Notes under the pieces: generated by a model
The model's input: the letters and a program-made list of their open reading frames with translations, nothing else
Told to the model about the DNA's origin: nothing
Database searches by the model: none
Position numbers and translations under genes: made by a program
Shown here: in pieces, positions 19,911 through 29,286 of the stretch
Numbering within the stretch: the first letter of the stretch is position 1
Layout of the letters: each line of letters begins with the position of its first letter
Source: Salinirarus marinus
GTDB lineage: Archaea > Halobacteriota > Halobacteria > Halobacteriales > Haloferacaceae
Length of the DNA stretch: 64,000 nt
NCBI GenBank assembly: GCA_030734185.1
Contig: CP132293.1
Location: 272,978 to 336,977, forward strand
Direction of reading: 5' to 3'

Positions 19911-20014
19911 GAAAACTTATACTCCAGTAACGGGGTTAATAGTTTGGTCCCGCCGCGACAGCCGTCGGACGGGAGTAGTTTTGAACGATACTTCCTCTAT
20001 TTCGTTCATTTGGA

Positions 20015-20100
20015 CTATTCAAGCTGTTTTCGTCGTCGTTCGAACTCCTCATCGGAGAGTTCACTGCGGGCATAGTACGCCGTTCCCATCCAGACTGCCA
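20015..20100 (-). pseudogene. SHOCT-type C-terminal remnant
   Basis: The minus strand encodes ARSELSDEEFERRRKQLE followed by a stop, matching the C-terminus of the SHOCT gene at 29287 (ARGELSDDEFDRRRKQLE). The preceding residues are open only back to an in-frame TAG near 20118, with no membrane helix. It is a gene fragment in a patch of debris between two copper genes. Confidence 0.55.
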
Positions 20101-20250
20101 CGTTGGGATGGTCGATCTACTGGAATCGGCCGTGCAGGTCGGCGTACGTCCCGGCGACCTCTTCGGCTTGGTGAAACGTTGTGCCCTCTTGGGGACGGTT
20201 GTCGAGGGTATCGTATTCGAGTCAATAGTGTTCTCGGGGTTCGACGCCGT

Positions 20251-20334
20251 CTAATGGATTAAGTCGGTTACATACTCCCAGATCTCCTCAGACGATGCGT
20301 CGATGACGATTTCGGCTTTGTCGGTGACGTACAT
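20251..20334 (-). pseudogene. N-terminal fragment of an SRPBCC (CoxG-like) protein
   Basis: From the ATG at 20334 the frame reads YVTDKAEIVIDASSEEIWEY and stops after 27 residues. This is the typical first strand and helix of START/SRPBCC proteins, which are normally about 150 residues long. The rest is missing. It is a truncated gene. Confidence 0.45.
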
Positions 20335-20350
20335 GGATTAACTCCCTGAT

Positions 20351-20650
20351 TTATGACGCGAAGGCGTTGTACAGCCACGCGAAGGCGTACACGAAGACGA
20401 AGCTGATCACCACTGCCTCGACCATGCCCGCCACGGTCCCGACGGCGGTCGGTTCGAAGAACAGGTGCCACTGCTCCATCGCTTCGACTGCGCCCTCGTA
20501 GACGCCGATCGCTCCGAACACGCCCAGCAGGAGCATCGCGATGGCAGAGACGACTGCTGCTGCGCCCGCCAGTGCCAACGAATCGAGATGCATCACGTTG
20601 GTCGTGGAGTTCATTTCGTGCGCGTCTTGGTTTGTGGTAGTGGTGCTCAT
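20351..20650 (-). CDS. DUF5676-like small membrane protein
   Basis: This 99-residue protein has a polar N-terminus and two long helices ending in FVYAFAWLYNAFAS, the usual end of the DUF5676 family. A short helical HLDSLALAGA segment precedes the first helix. The function is unknown; relatives sit beside copper and heavy-metal genes. It is divergent from the permease at 20971. Confidence 0.75.
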   Translation of the reverse strand: MSTTTTNQDAHEMNSTTNVMHLDSLALAGAAAVVSAIAMLLLGVFGAIGVYEGAVEAMEQWHLFFEPTAVGTVAGMVEAVVISFVFVYAFAWLYNAFAS

Positions 20651-20970
20651 GACTAGAGATACGCTCTACTCCTTCAATCGGGTTTCTCTTACAATTCGAA
20701 AGGGGGAGTATCCTTGTTAACACGGAGCAAGAATATCGTGGGGAACCAGCGGTACAACCCCCATATCTGTGTGGCCGGTCCGTCGGAAAACCAAGAAGCA
20801 ACCTCCGACTGGAATCAGTAACACGCAAAAACTGATGTGCGCGAACGCAGTCCTCGAACGGTTGACCACAGCTGATAGCAAGAATCACCTTTGAATGCAA
20901 GATTTACCCCGCCCACTGCCCCGGTTTCTTAAGAACAAATTACAAAACTAATGGCTGGGATAGTCTAGAT
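20651..20970. promoter_or_regulatory. Divergent promoter region between DUF5676 gene and permease
   Basis: No gene is seen in these 320 bases. The palindrome TTCTTAAGAA (20926-20935) lies 36 bases before the permease ATG, and ACCTTTGAAT (20887-20896) also occurs before copA. These are candidate operator elements for a shared metal regulator. Transcription should leave in both directions. Confidence 0.35.
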
Positions 20971-22374
20971 ATGCAAGCCGTCCTTGTCGACGGAATCCTC
21001 GAGTCGTTACGGATCGGCGTCGGCTTCCTCTGGACGGCGGCATGGGCGATCATCATGGGGCTCGTCATCACGAGCCTCGTCCAGGTCTACGTCTCGAAAG
21101 AGCGAATGGCCAACGTACTCGGAGAGGGAGACCTGGGCAGTCTCGCGAAGGCAACCGTATTCGGCGCGGCAAGTAGTGGTTGTAGCTTCGGCGCGGTCGC
21201 CATTGGGAAGGGGCTATTCAAGAAGGGTGCGCACGCGGTGAACTTCCTCGCGTTCATGTTCGCCTCGACGAACCTCATCGTCGAACTCGGCCTGATGATC
21301 CTGATCCTCCTCGGCTGGGAATTTCTGGTTGCCGAACTCCTCGGTGGTGTCATTCTCATCGCTGTAATGGCGGTCCTCGTCCATCTGACGCTCCCCGAGA
21401 ACCTGTTCGAGCAAGTCCGGCAGGAACTGAATCAACGCGACCACGACCAAGGGATCACTGAGGACCCAACGTGCGGGATGGAAGGCAAAGACGAGTACTC
21501 GCTGGTAACTGACGGAGGCGAGACGCTGAAGTTCTGTTCGGAAGGTTGCATGGAGACGTACCAGCAGGAAGCCGCAAGTAGCGGCGGGTGGCGCGACGAA
21601 CTCCTCTCGTGGGGCGGGTGGTACAAAGTCGGGAATCAGTATCGCAAGGAGTGGTCGATGATCTGGACGGACATCATCGCGGGCTTTCTCATTTCGGGGT
21701 TCGTCATCGTCTTCGTCCCACAGTGGGTTTGGAACACGCTCTTCCTCCAGGGCGATGGATTGGTGGTGAGCGCAGAGAACGCCATCATGGGTGTCGCGAT
21801 CGCCGTGCTCAGTTTCGTCGGCAGCATGGGCAACGTCCCGTTCGCCGTCGCGCTCTGGGGTGGTGGGGTCAGTTTCGCCGGCGTCATCGCATTCGTCTAC
21901 GCCGATCTCATCACCATCCCTGTCCTGAACGTCTACCGGAAGTACTACGGCTGGAAGGTGATGCTGTACATCCTCGGCATCTTCTTCGTGACGATGGCGT
22001 TCACGGGCTTCCTCATGGAGGAACTGTTCAGCGTTCTCGGTATCGTCCCGAATCTCGCCGGGGGGCAGACGGCGTCCGAACAGACGTACTTCGAACTTAA
22101 CTACACGTTCTACCTCAACATCCTCGCATTCGCGCTCTCTGGCTTTCTCCTCTACGTCTACCGACGCGGACTCGGTGCACCGGGCCAGTACCGCGACCCC
22201 GTCTGTGGGATGCGAACCGACGATAGGGGGCCGAGTCTCACTCACGACGGCGAGACGTACTACTTCTGTTCGGATCAATGCAAGCGATCGTTCGAGAAGC
22301 GCCCCTCCGAATTTGCACAGCAACACCCACACGTCTCAGAGACGGGGTCTTCCCAGAGCCATGAAGATCACTGA
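20971..22374 (+). CDS. ArsP/UPF0718-like permease with two TRASH domains
   Basis: This 467-residue paralogue of the permease at 15483 has the same two four-helix halves (ASSGCSFGAVAIGKGLFKKG; FVGSMGNVPFAVALW). It carries one TRASH domain in the central loop (about 165-205: DPTCGMEGK, then FCSEGC) and a second at the C-terminus (about 408-440: RDPVCGMRTD, then YYFCSDQCKRSFE). Extra metal-binding domains suggest staged metal transfer to the export path. Copper or a related soft metal is the likely substrate. Confidence 0.85.
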   Translation: MQAVLVDGILESLRIGVGFLWTAAWAIIMGLVITSLVQVYVSKERMANVLGEGDLGSLAKATVFGAASSGCSFGAVAIGKGLFKKGAHAVNFLAFMFASTNLIVELGLMILILLGWEFLVAELLGGVILIAVMAVLVHLTLPENLFEQVRQELNQRDHDQGITEDPTCGMEGKDEYSLVTDGGETLKFCSEGCMETYQQEAASSGGWRDELLSWGGWYKVGNQYRKEWSMIWTDIIAGFLISGFVIVFVPQWVWNTLFLQGDGLVVSAENAIMGVAIAVLSFVGSMGNVPFAVALWGGGVSFAGVIAFVYADLITIPVLNVYRKYYGWKVMLYILGIFFVTMAFTGFLMEELFSVLGIVPNLAGGQTASEQTYFELNYTFYLNILAFALSGFLLYVYRRGLGAPGQYRDPVCGMRTDDRGPSLTHDGETYYFCSDQCKRSFEKRPSEFAQQHPHVSETGSSQSHEDH

Positions 22375-22506
22375 CCGCTATGTCTCGATCCCAAGTATCG
22401 CGGCTAGGCAGGCCCGGGTATTGCGTTGGCCAATCAAAACAGGTACAGCATGGTCTCGCAAACTCTTATGCATGAGCAGGTATCTCGGCGGATCGAGGTG
22501 GGGAAC

Positions 22507-23100
22507 ATGAATCGACGGCGAGCGGATACAGTAGTCGGTGGCTTGGTCGCTGTCGTCCTCATCGTCGGTGGTGTGCTCAGCTGGCAAGCATATCAGCAAC
22601 AGCAGGCCTTCGACCAGATGGGATCGATGATGGGCACGTCGATGGGGTCCGTTCACGGAACGAATCCACTCTGGTACGTCCTCGGAACCTTCCTCGTCTC
22701 GGCTATCATCGGTGGGGGGTATCTCGTGATTCGGGATGAGGTCACAAGTATAGACGTAAACGACCGCCCACAGAATGAGACGGCGAATCCGACCGATCCA
22801 GAGAGTGCCGAATCGCCAGAGGTAGCTCTCCAATCGAATGGATCCATCAGTCCGGAGTCTCAGCCACAGGCTCGTGTGTTAGACCTCCTGCCGGATGATG
22901 AACGCCGTATCCTCGAACCAGTCATCGCCTCACCTGGCATCACACAGATCGAACTCAGGGATCGCTCGGACTTCTCGAAGAGCAAAGTAAGTCAGACGGT
23001 GAGCGCTCTCGAGAAGCGCGGCCTCCTGTACCGCGAGCGCCAAGGGCGGACGTATCGCATCTATCCGAGCGACGACTTAGAACAGAAACAGGCGAACTAG
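22507..23100 (+). CDS. Membrane-anchored winged-helix regulator with Met-rich loop
   Basis: This 197-residue protein has two N-terminal membrane helices flanking a methionine-rich external loop (MGSMMGTSMGSVHG), then a linker and a C-terminal MarR-like winged helix (TQIELRDRSDFSKSKVSQTV; LEKRGLLYRERQGRTYRI). The ATG at 22507 is preceded by GAGGTGGGG; an upstream start at 22426 would add an unlikely leader. The layout suggests a one-component sensor that binds copper outside and DNA inside, a plausible regulator of the neighbouring permease and copper-storage genes. Confidence 0.8.
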   Translation: MNRRRADTVVGGLVAVVLIVGGVLSWQAYQQQQAFDQMGSMMGTSMGSVHGTNPLWYVLGTFLVSAIIGGGYLVIRDEVTSIDVNDRPQNETANPTDPESAESPEVALQSNGSISPESQPQARVLDLLPDDERRILEPVIASPGITQIELRDRSDFSKSKVSQTVSALEKRGLLYRERQGRTYRIYPSDDLEQKQAN

Positions 23101-23442
23101 CAATCGCTACTGCAGATCCAGAACTGTTCGGAACCGTGGTCGTGGGTGCTTGCACCCGAGACAAGCGACATTCGTGTATCACCGTCTTCACTAGAGAGCC
23201 GATCCTCGGCTCCCAGAAAAGGAGAGCTATGACCCCCACAACGCTCTCCCGCCACCGTATACTGGGATCGAGTTCCATCGCGCCCGTTGGCTTCTCAGGC
23301 TGTCCGAGCCCAGGCCATCAGAACCTCGCGTTCCCGCGCGGTGTGCCCACACTCTTCGACGGCTACTGGCGACCAGATATGGTATGGCCCCGCAAGGGCA
23401 AGCAGGCCGATGAACTAGAAGGGCCTCGTACGGTGACGTACA
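23101..23442. other. Gene-free interval before the copper-storage gene
   Basis: No convincing gene lies here. Directly before the ATG of the next gene is GTACGGTGACGTAC, two GTAC words six bases apart (23430-23443 region), a possible operator. I see nothing else. Confidence 0.3.
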
Positions 23443-23799
23443 ATGTCACTTGCAGAAACAGTCTCCAAGATCGATCACCTGAGCGAGGAAGAGCGCGAGT
23501 GCATCGAGATCTGCAATGAAGCCACTGAGGTCTGTGAGTGGTGTGCCGACGAGTGCCTCGGCGACGAGGAGATGGAAGAGTGTGCTCGGCTCTGTCGCGA
23601 TGTCGCGGATATCGCGTCGCTGCATGCCCGATTCATGGCTCGCAACTCCAACTACAGCGCGCAATTGGCTGAAGCCTGCGCCGGCGTCTGCGAGGAGTGT
23701 GCCGAAGAATGTGAGCGTCACGATGCCCAGCACTGCCAGGTCTGTGCCGAGGTCCTCAAGGAATGCGCCGAGAGCTGTCGGAACATGATGAGCGCCTGA
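23443..23799 (+). CDS. csp: Four-helix-bundle copper-storage protein (DUF326/Csp family)
   Basis: This 118-residue protein carries 15 cysteines spaced along helices in CxxxC and CxxC patterns (ECIEICNEATEVCEWC, ECARLC, CAGVCEECAEEC, CAESC). This is the signature of Csp proteins, which store many Cu(I) ions inside a four-helix bundle. There is no signal peptide, so it acts in the cytoplasm like Csp3. It lies downstream of the Met-loop regulator and permease. Confidence 0.9.
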   Translation: MSLAETVSKIDHLSEEERECIEICNEATEVCEWCADECLGDEEMEECARLCRDVADIASLHARFMARNSNYSAQLAEACAGVCEECAEECERHDAQHCQVCAEVLKECAESCRNMMSA

Positions 23800-23907
23800 C
23801 CGACGCACGAATAGCACGCGAATCAGCACTGTTGCGATGATGTTTTTTGCGACAACCAGTGTAGCGGGGGGTACCGGAATCCTCGTACAGAGAGCAGCTG
23901 AATGCGG

Positions 23908-24693
23908 TTAGAGCTCCGGAACTGCCGTATATAGGAGGACGACCGCGTTCACGGTCAGTAGCCCCAGTACGACCCACTGGAAGATGCGTTCGGGGATGTT
24001 GTCGAAGATGTACACGCCGATCCAAGAGCCGACGAACACCATCGGAATGGCGACGGCAGCCTCGATCATCAGCGGCATCGTCACGTCTCCTGTGTAGGTG
24101 AGACTCCCGAGGCGATACAGCATGAGCGTTCCGAAGAAGGCGGTGAACGTGGCCTTCATCTCCTCGTCGCTCCAGAACCCGCTCGCCGACATGAAGGCCC
24201 CGTAGACGATCATCGGCGGGCCGGGAACGGCGACGGCGCCGCCGAAGACTCCGGCGAGCAGCCCGGCCGTCGCGCCAATTATCTTCCCCGGTCGGTAGTC
24301 CTTCTCCTCGATCCAGTCCGTAACGACATCGAGTTGCTGGGTCGCGCCGACGACGATAACCGCTAACACGAGAACCCCTCCGATAGCGACGCGCATCTGT
24401 GCCGCGTCGAACCCACTGAACACGTAGATACCGAGCGGCATCCCGACGACGAGCCCAGCGACAGGGACGATCCACTTCTCCCAGTCGAACGCGTCCCGGA
24501 CGCTCCACCAGACGCGGGCGTTGGCCACCACCGCCGTCGCCGTGAAGATGATCGACGCGCTCGAGGGCGACCGAAACAGCGGCATGATGCCCATCGACAC
24601 CTGCGCGAAGCCGAACCCGGCAATACCGTGAACGGCGGCCGCGAAGAGGATGACGACTGCAGACATCCCCGTCGTTACCCAGTTAGTCGTCAT
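23908..24693 (-). CDS. TauE/SafE family transporter
   Basis: This membrane protein of about 261 residues has seven or eight helices and the TauE/SafE halves: HGIAGFGFAQVSMG near the start and AGLLAGVFGGAVAVPGPPMI in the middle. Members export sulfite, sulfonates or related sulfur anions. I chose the ATG MTTNWVTTG at 24693; an upstream start at 24810 would add a non-hydrophobic leader. It is divergent from a SoxB-like gene, which supports a role in sulfur-anion transport. Confidence 0.88.
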   Translation of the reverse strand: MTTNWVTTGMSAVVILFAAAVHGIAGFGFAQVSMGIMPLFRSPSSASIIFTATAVVANARVWWSVRDAFDWEKWIVPVAGLVVGMPLGIYVFSGFDAAQMRVAIGGVLVLAVIVVGATQQLDVVTDWIEEKDYRPGKIIGATAGLLAGVFGGAVAVPGPPMIVYGAFMSASGFWSDEEMKATFTAFFGTLMLYRLGSLTYTGDVTMPLMIEAAVAIPMVFVGSWIGVYIFDNIPERIFQWVVLGLLTVNAVVLLYTAVPEL

Positions 24694-24974
24694 CGATACC
24701 GCCTCCACGAACGAGGCAGTGGGCGCATCTGTGTGGAGGGTGGCACGGCTTCCTACTTTAATAATCACCCCGGTGAGCCGAAGGGAGACGTCCCCGGCCA
24801 TAGTTCGCAATCGCTCTCAGATCGAGGCCAAGTTTGTGTGTCCAACTCGGGAGTGTACTTCTCGGATATGGAGTCCGGTCTTCTGCGATGCAATGTTGGC
24901 GAATACATGTCTGATTTTCAAATATCAACCCCAAATCATGAACAGTAGGAGCACATAGCTGTACTCCCGTCACG

Positions 24975-26756
24975 ATGAACGATACCACGGCACTCGGAGA
25001 GTGGACGTCCCTCGGTGGCGACCCTGCCAGCGACGGTGCGGGCGCCCCCGACGCCGTCTTCGCTCACGTCAGCGACCTCCACGGGCAGCTAACGCCGCGC
25101 CACCAGGTCTACTACGACAATCCAACGTCGAAGCCGAACTTCGACTTCGGAGACGACGACCGCGTCATCGAGCGGGGCGGCGGGATCCCCCTGCTCGCAG
25201 CGAAACTCGACGAGCTCCGCGAGCACCACGACGTCTGTACGCTCATGAGTGGAGACACGTTCCACGGCTCTGCCGTGACCACCTACACGGACGGGCGAGC
25301 AATGCTCGACCCCATCAACGACCACGTCGCGCCCGACATCTACGTCCCCGGCAACTGGGACTACTCGAACGAAGCCGCTGAGGATGACAACTTCGTAGAA
25401 CTGATGGGCGACCTTGACGCCCCGATTCTCGCGAACAACCTCTACGATTGGGAGACCGACGAGCGATTGTACGACGCATACAGCATCCTCGATGTCGGCG
25501 GACTCCCCGTGGGCGTCGTCGGGATGACGAACGTCTACGTCGACCGGATGGCACCCGCATTCTCCGAGGGAAAGTACCGCTTCGGCAAGCATCCCGCGCT
25601 CCTCGAAGAGTCCGCACAGGCCGCCCGCGAGGACGGTGCCGACGTCGTGGTCGCGGTCACCGAGATCGGCCTCTCGTGGATGGTCCAGGCCGCCAAGGAC
25701 TGCCCGAGCGTGGACGTCATGTTCAGCGCGCACACCCACGAGTACACCTACGACCCGATCGTCGTCGAGGAGACCGAGACGGTCGTCGTCGAGTCCGGGA
25801 TGGGCGAGGCGCTCGGCCGTGTGGATCTCCGAGTTCGAAACGGGGAGATACAGTTCCGTCATCATCTCTACTGTCTGACCGAGAACGGCGAGCAGACGCC
25901 GGAACCAGACGCCGATGCGCAGGAGACAGTCGAAGCCGTGCGTGCACCGTTCCTTGAGGACGGCCCCGGGTTCGAACGTGGAGCCGGCACGCTCGAGAAG
26001 CCCCTCGATACGGTCGTCGGCCGGACAGAAGAACCACTCTACCGGCAGTCGTTCCTCGAGAGCGCGTGGAACACGCTGTTCAACGACGCACTGCAGGCAC
26101 ACTTCGACACGGATCTCGCCGTCTCGCACGGGTTCCGGTACGGGACTGCGATCCCGCCCGGAGAGATCACGCTCGGCGAACTGTACACGTTCTTCCCGAT
26201 GGCGACGCCCGTCGCCCGTGGTGTCGCCTACGGCCAGCAACTCACGAACCACATGGAGGAGTTCCTCGAAGACAACTTCACGCCGTACCCCTACGACCAG
26301 GAGGACGGCCGCGTCCGCAACTTCTCCTCGAACGTCGAGGTGACCGTCGATCCGACCGCGAAGCGTGGCCGTCGCCTTGTCGAGATGCGGATCGACGGCG
26401 AGCCGGTCGACTCCGAGGAGACGTACTCGGTGGCGACGTTCCGTCGGCCCGGTGATCCCGAACGCGACCTCGGAAACTGTGGATTCCCGTTCCAGGACGT
26501 CGAGGTCGACAGCGGGACGATACCGGTCGACGTCATCGTCGAGTATCTCGAGGAACACTCGCCCGTCGACTACGAGGTGATGGGGCTGGTCGAGACCGCG
26601 GACGACGGCGGTCGAGCCCAAAACACGCCCGCGGACGGGCCGTATCCGTTCATCCAACCGGGCGTCGACTATCAGGGTGGTGATGCATACTGCGAGACGT
26701 CCTTGATTCCTCGTGGGAACTCCTTCCCTGAAGAAGGACGTAACCGAAAGCGCTAG
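24975..26756 (+). CDS. SoxB-like 5'-nucleotidase-family metallohydrolase
   Basis: This 593-residue two-domain protein starts with a binuclear metallophosphatase domain (HVSDLHGQL at 31-39, MSGDTFHGS at 91-99, SAHTHEYTYDP) followed by a 5'-nucleotidase C-terminal domain. The usual NHE motif is replaced by PGNWDYS (125-131). Thiosulfohydrolase SoxB likewise has HWE in place of NHE. Context supports sulfur chemistry: TauE/SafE upstream and a rhodanese-MBL fusion downstream. No signal peptide is evident, unlike periplasmic SoxB. A 5'-nucleotidase role remains possible. Confidence 0.75.
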   Translation: MNDTTALGEWTSLGGDPASDGAGAPDAVFAHVSDLHGQLTPRHQVYYDNPTSKPNFDFGDDDRVIERGGGIPLLAAKLDELREHHDVCTLMSGDTFHGSAVTTYTDGRAMLDPINDHVAPDIYVPGNWDYSNEAAEDDNFVELMGDLDAPILANNLYDWETDERLYDAYSILDVGGLPVGVVGMTNVYVDRMAPAFSEGKYRFGKHPALLEESAQAAREDGADVVVAVTEIGLSWMVQAAKDCPSVDVMFSAHTHEYTYDPIVVEETETVVVESGMGEALGRVDLRVRNGEIQFRHHLYCLTENGEQTPEPDADAQETVEAVRAPFLEDGPGFERGAGTLEKPLDTVVGRTEEPLYRQSFLESAWNTLFNDALQAHFDTDLAVSHGFRYGTAIPPGEITLGELYTFFPMATPVARGVAYGQQLTNHMEEFLEDNFTPYPYDQEDGRVRNFSSNVEVTVDPTAKRGRRLVEMRIDGEPVDSEETYSVATFRRPGDPERDLGNCGFPFQDVEVDSGTIPVDVIVEYLEEHSPVDYEVMGLVETADDGGRAQNTPADGPYPFIQPGVDYQGGDAYCETSLIPRGNSFPEEGRNRKR

Positions 26757-26829
26757 ATGGCGACAGCGTACGCGAAAGCTACGTCGAGCGGCGAACTCGA
26801 AGGACACCACACGACACAGGTGAGATACG

Positions 26830-27978
26830 ATGGTCAAGAACATCACTGCGGAACAGCTCGCGGACAGGATCGACGCCGACGAACAGTTCACGCTCATCGA
26901 TGTGCGTCCTGAAGACAGCTTCGAGGCCTGGCACGTACGCGACGCGGAGAACGTTCCGTACGACCCTGACGAGGGCTTGAGCGAGGACCAACTGAACGAG
27001 GTGAACGCACTGGTCGACGGCCAGCCGGTGGTCGCTATCTGCGGGAAGGGGTTGACGTCGACGCCGTTCGCGTTCGACCTCGACGACCACGGCTACGACG
27101 ATCTCTCGGTCGTCACTGGCGGCATGGAGGAGTGGAGCAAACTCTACGAGGTCGTCCCTATCGAGACAGCCAGCGACGACCTCGTCGTTCGGCAGGTTCA
27201 GCGCCGAGCGAAGGGCTGTCTCGGCTACGTCGTCGGCTCCAAAGGGGCGGACGCGGCCGTCGTGGTCGATGCGACCAGACAGACCGACCAGTTCAAGGTC
27301 GCCGCCCAGGACGCTGGACTCTCCACCACGCGCGTGCTCGATACGCACGTCCACGCCGACCACATCTCGGGCAGTTCGACACTCGCCGCCGAGGTCGGCG
27401 TGCCTTACTACCTCAGCGAAGGGGCCAGCGAGCGCGGCGTCGAGTACGAATACGAACCGCTATCGGATGGAGACGTCATTGAGGTCGGCGACGTCGAAAT
27501 CGAGGCATTGCACACGCCGGGTCACACCTCCGAGATGATGAACTACCTCGTCGACGGCGAACTCCTGTTGACGGGCGATACGCTATTCGTCGACTCCGTC
27601 GGGCGGACGGAACTCCAGTTCGGTGATGACGACGCCTCCCGGGGGGCCGAACTGCTGTACGACTCACTCCACGAGACCATCCTCGACCTCCCGGACGACA
27701 CGACGATCCTGCCGGGTCACCTCACCGTCACGAGTGACGGGCGCTACGAGAACGGCTCACCGGGCGAACCCCTCGAGGCCCAACTTGGCGATCTGCGCGA
27801 GGAACTAGACTTCCTCGAGCTCGATCGCGAAGCGTTCATCGAGCGATTGACCGAGGATGCCCCGGAGAAGCCCCCGAACTACGAGCGGGTCATCGCCATC
27901 AACACCGGCAAAGAGACCGTCGACGACGAGGGCGAGGCGACAGAACTTGAACTGGGTCCAAACAACTGTGCCGCATAG
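26830..27978 (+). CDS. Rhodanese-metallo-beta-lactamase fusion (persulfide dioxygenase-like)
   Basis: This 382-residue fusion has an N-terminal rhodanese domain with the active cysteine in CGKGLTST (about residue 74) and, from about 120, a glyoxalase II/ETHE1-like metallo-beta-lactamase with THVHADHISG, TPGHTSEM, LTGDTLFVDSVGR and LPGHL. Such fusions transfer sulfane sulfur and oxidise persulfides to sulfite, which TauE could export. It lies 73 bases after the SoxB-like gene and overlaps the start of the next pseudogene. Confidence 0.88.
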   Translation: MVKNITAEQLADRIDADEQFTLIDVRPEDSFEAWHVRDAENVPYDPDEGLSEDQLNEVNALVDGQPVVAICGKGLTSTPFAFDLDDHGYDDLSVVTGGMEEWSKLYEVVPIETASDDLVVRQVQRRAKGCLGYVVGSKGADAAVVVDATRQTDQFKVAAQDAGLSTTRVLDTHVHADHISGSSTLAAEVGVPYYLSEGASERGVEYEYEPLSDGDVIEVGDVEIEALHTPGHTSEMMNYLVDGELLLTGDTLFVDSVGRTELQFGDDDASRGAELLYDSLHETILDLPDDTTILPGHLTVTSDGRYENGSPGEPLEAQLGDLREELDFLELDREAFIERLTEDAPEKPPNYERVIAINTGKETVDDEGEATELELGPNNCAA

Positions 27979-28678
27979 AGAACAACGGTCGCTCTCGCGC
28001 CGCAGGCTCCTCCAACTGACGGGGGCAACCACCCTCGGAGCGCTCGCGGGTTGTGCCGGCCAACTCCCGGGCACCGACGATGGTGGGGGTCGTGAGGTGA
28101 CGCCACGCTCGACAGTCACGTCCGACCCAGATAGATCCGTCAGCCCCACTGCAGCGTCAGGGACGATTCGACCAGCTCCTGAGACATCGACGACCAACGG
28201 GATGTACGAGGGTGAATTCCCAGGACCGGAGCTACGCGTCTAGGAGCGTGACGTGCTCAGCGTCGAACTGACTAACGACCTCCAGGCAGAGACGACGATT
28301 CACTGGCACGGAGTCCCCGTTCCGAACCCGGTCGACGGCGTGCCAAACGTGACGCAAGACCCGGTCGCTCCCGGCGAGTCCTATACGTGGACGATAGACG
28401 GACAGGCCTACCCGGACGCCGACCCACTCCAGATTCGGCCCGACGAACACGTCCGGATTCGGATGACCAACCAGAGCCCGGTCGTTCACCCGATGCACCT
28501 CCACGGCCACTTCTTCTAGGTCGGCAACGCGATCAAAGACACAGTCATCGTCCCCGGGCATAGAGGGCAGGTGACGATCGACTTCCACGCCGACAATCCC
28601 GGCCGGTGGTTGTTCCACTGTCACAACCTGTACCATCTCGATCCAGGGATGGCACGTATCGTGAGATACGTCGAGTGA
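27968..28678 (+). pseudogene. Multicopper oxidase, decayed
   Basis: A single reading frame from GTG 27968 encodes a Tat signal (SLSRRRLLQLTG...GCAG), then cupredoxin domain 1 (IHWHGVPVPNPVDGVP), then directly domain 3 (HPMHLHGHFF and FHCHNLYHLDPGM). Domain 2 and the second HxH copper motif are missing, an internal in-frame loss of about 200 residues. Two in-frame TAG codons (28241 and 28517) interrupt it; the second replaces a residue, usually glutamine, after HGHFF. The four-copper centre cannot form, so it is a pseudogene. Confidence 0.85.
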
Positions 28679-28908
28679 CTCGGTTGAAGCCTCGGTTTCG
28701 GATCGTTCAGGCTGCCGTCCGTGTGGTCGTGGTCCTGTCCCGTGAGAAGGATCGAGTGCTATTCCAGCGAATTCGAGCCGGATGAACGTTCCGTTTCCTG
28801 AAAAACGGTTAGGGCGCTCTATACACGTTCTCGAACGTTCTCCTGTGCGGATTCATACCCACGTCGATAACTCCCGAGCAGTCCTACGAGTAACCGAGGA
28901 GAAAGACA

Positions 28909-29229
28909 ATGACCAACTTCAAACTTGGCCGCTGGCTGCTCGTGGCGCTCGCGATTGTCGGACTCGCGTTCGCCGCCCCCGTGGTTAGCGCACACGGCAA
29001 CGACACGACCGCAGACGACGCGCCCACGGACAATACCACCGCAGATGAATGGGCCACTTGGATGGAGGCACAGATGACCGAACACATGGGCCCTGGTAGC
29101 GTCGAGTGGATGGAGTCGCACATGGGTGTGACCGTCAACGAGATGGCCCAGGACATGGCTGACGAGGAACACCACGACGGGGATGACGACGACCACGACG
29201 GCGGGATGTACGGGCAGGGCCACTGCTGA
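28909..29229 (+). CDS. Secreted Met/His/Asp-rich small protein
   Basis: This 106-residue protein has a Sec signal (GRWLLVALAIVGLAFA, cleavage near VVSAHG). The mature part is rich in methionine, histidine and aspartate: MEAQMTEHM, MESHMGVTVNEMAQDM, EEHHDGDDDD, and a final GHC. The composition suggests an extracellular copper or silver binder. It lies in front of the SHOCT/DUF302 cassette. No family recognised. Confidence 0.7.
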   Translation: MTNFKLGRWLLVALAIVGLAFAAPVVSAHGNDTTADDAPTDNTTADEWATWMEAQMTEHMGPGSVEWMESHMGVTVNEMAQDMADEEHHDGDDDDHDGGMYGQGHC

Positions 29230-29286
29230 CGGCCCTGACCGTTTCGATCGCTCCAACTGAACACCGCGATTCACCAACGCAAGATA

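Noticed and set aside
25089-26897. Long open frame antisense to the SoxB-like gene
   Set aside because: Composition is that of a shadow frame; the sense frame has full metallophosphatase motifs.
28241-28519. TAG codons as recoded amino acids (pyrrolysine-like) in the multicopper oxidase
   Set aside because: The gene also lacks a whole domain, no pyl genes are seen, and other broken genes nearby carry TAA or TGA instead.
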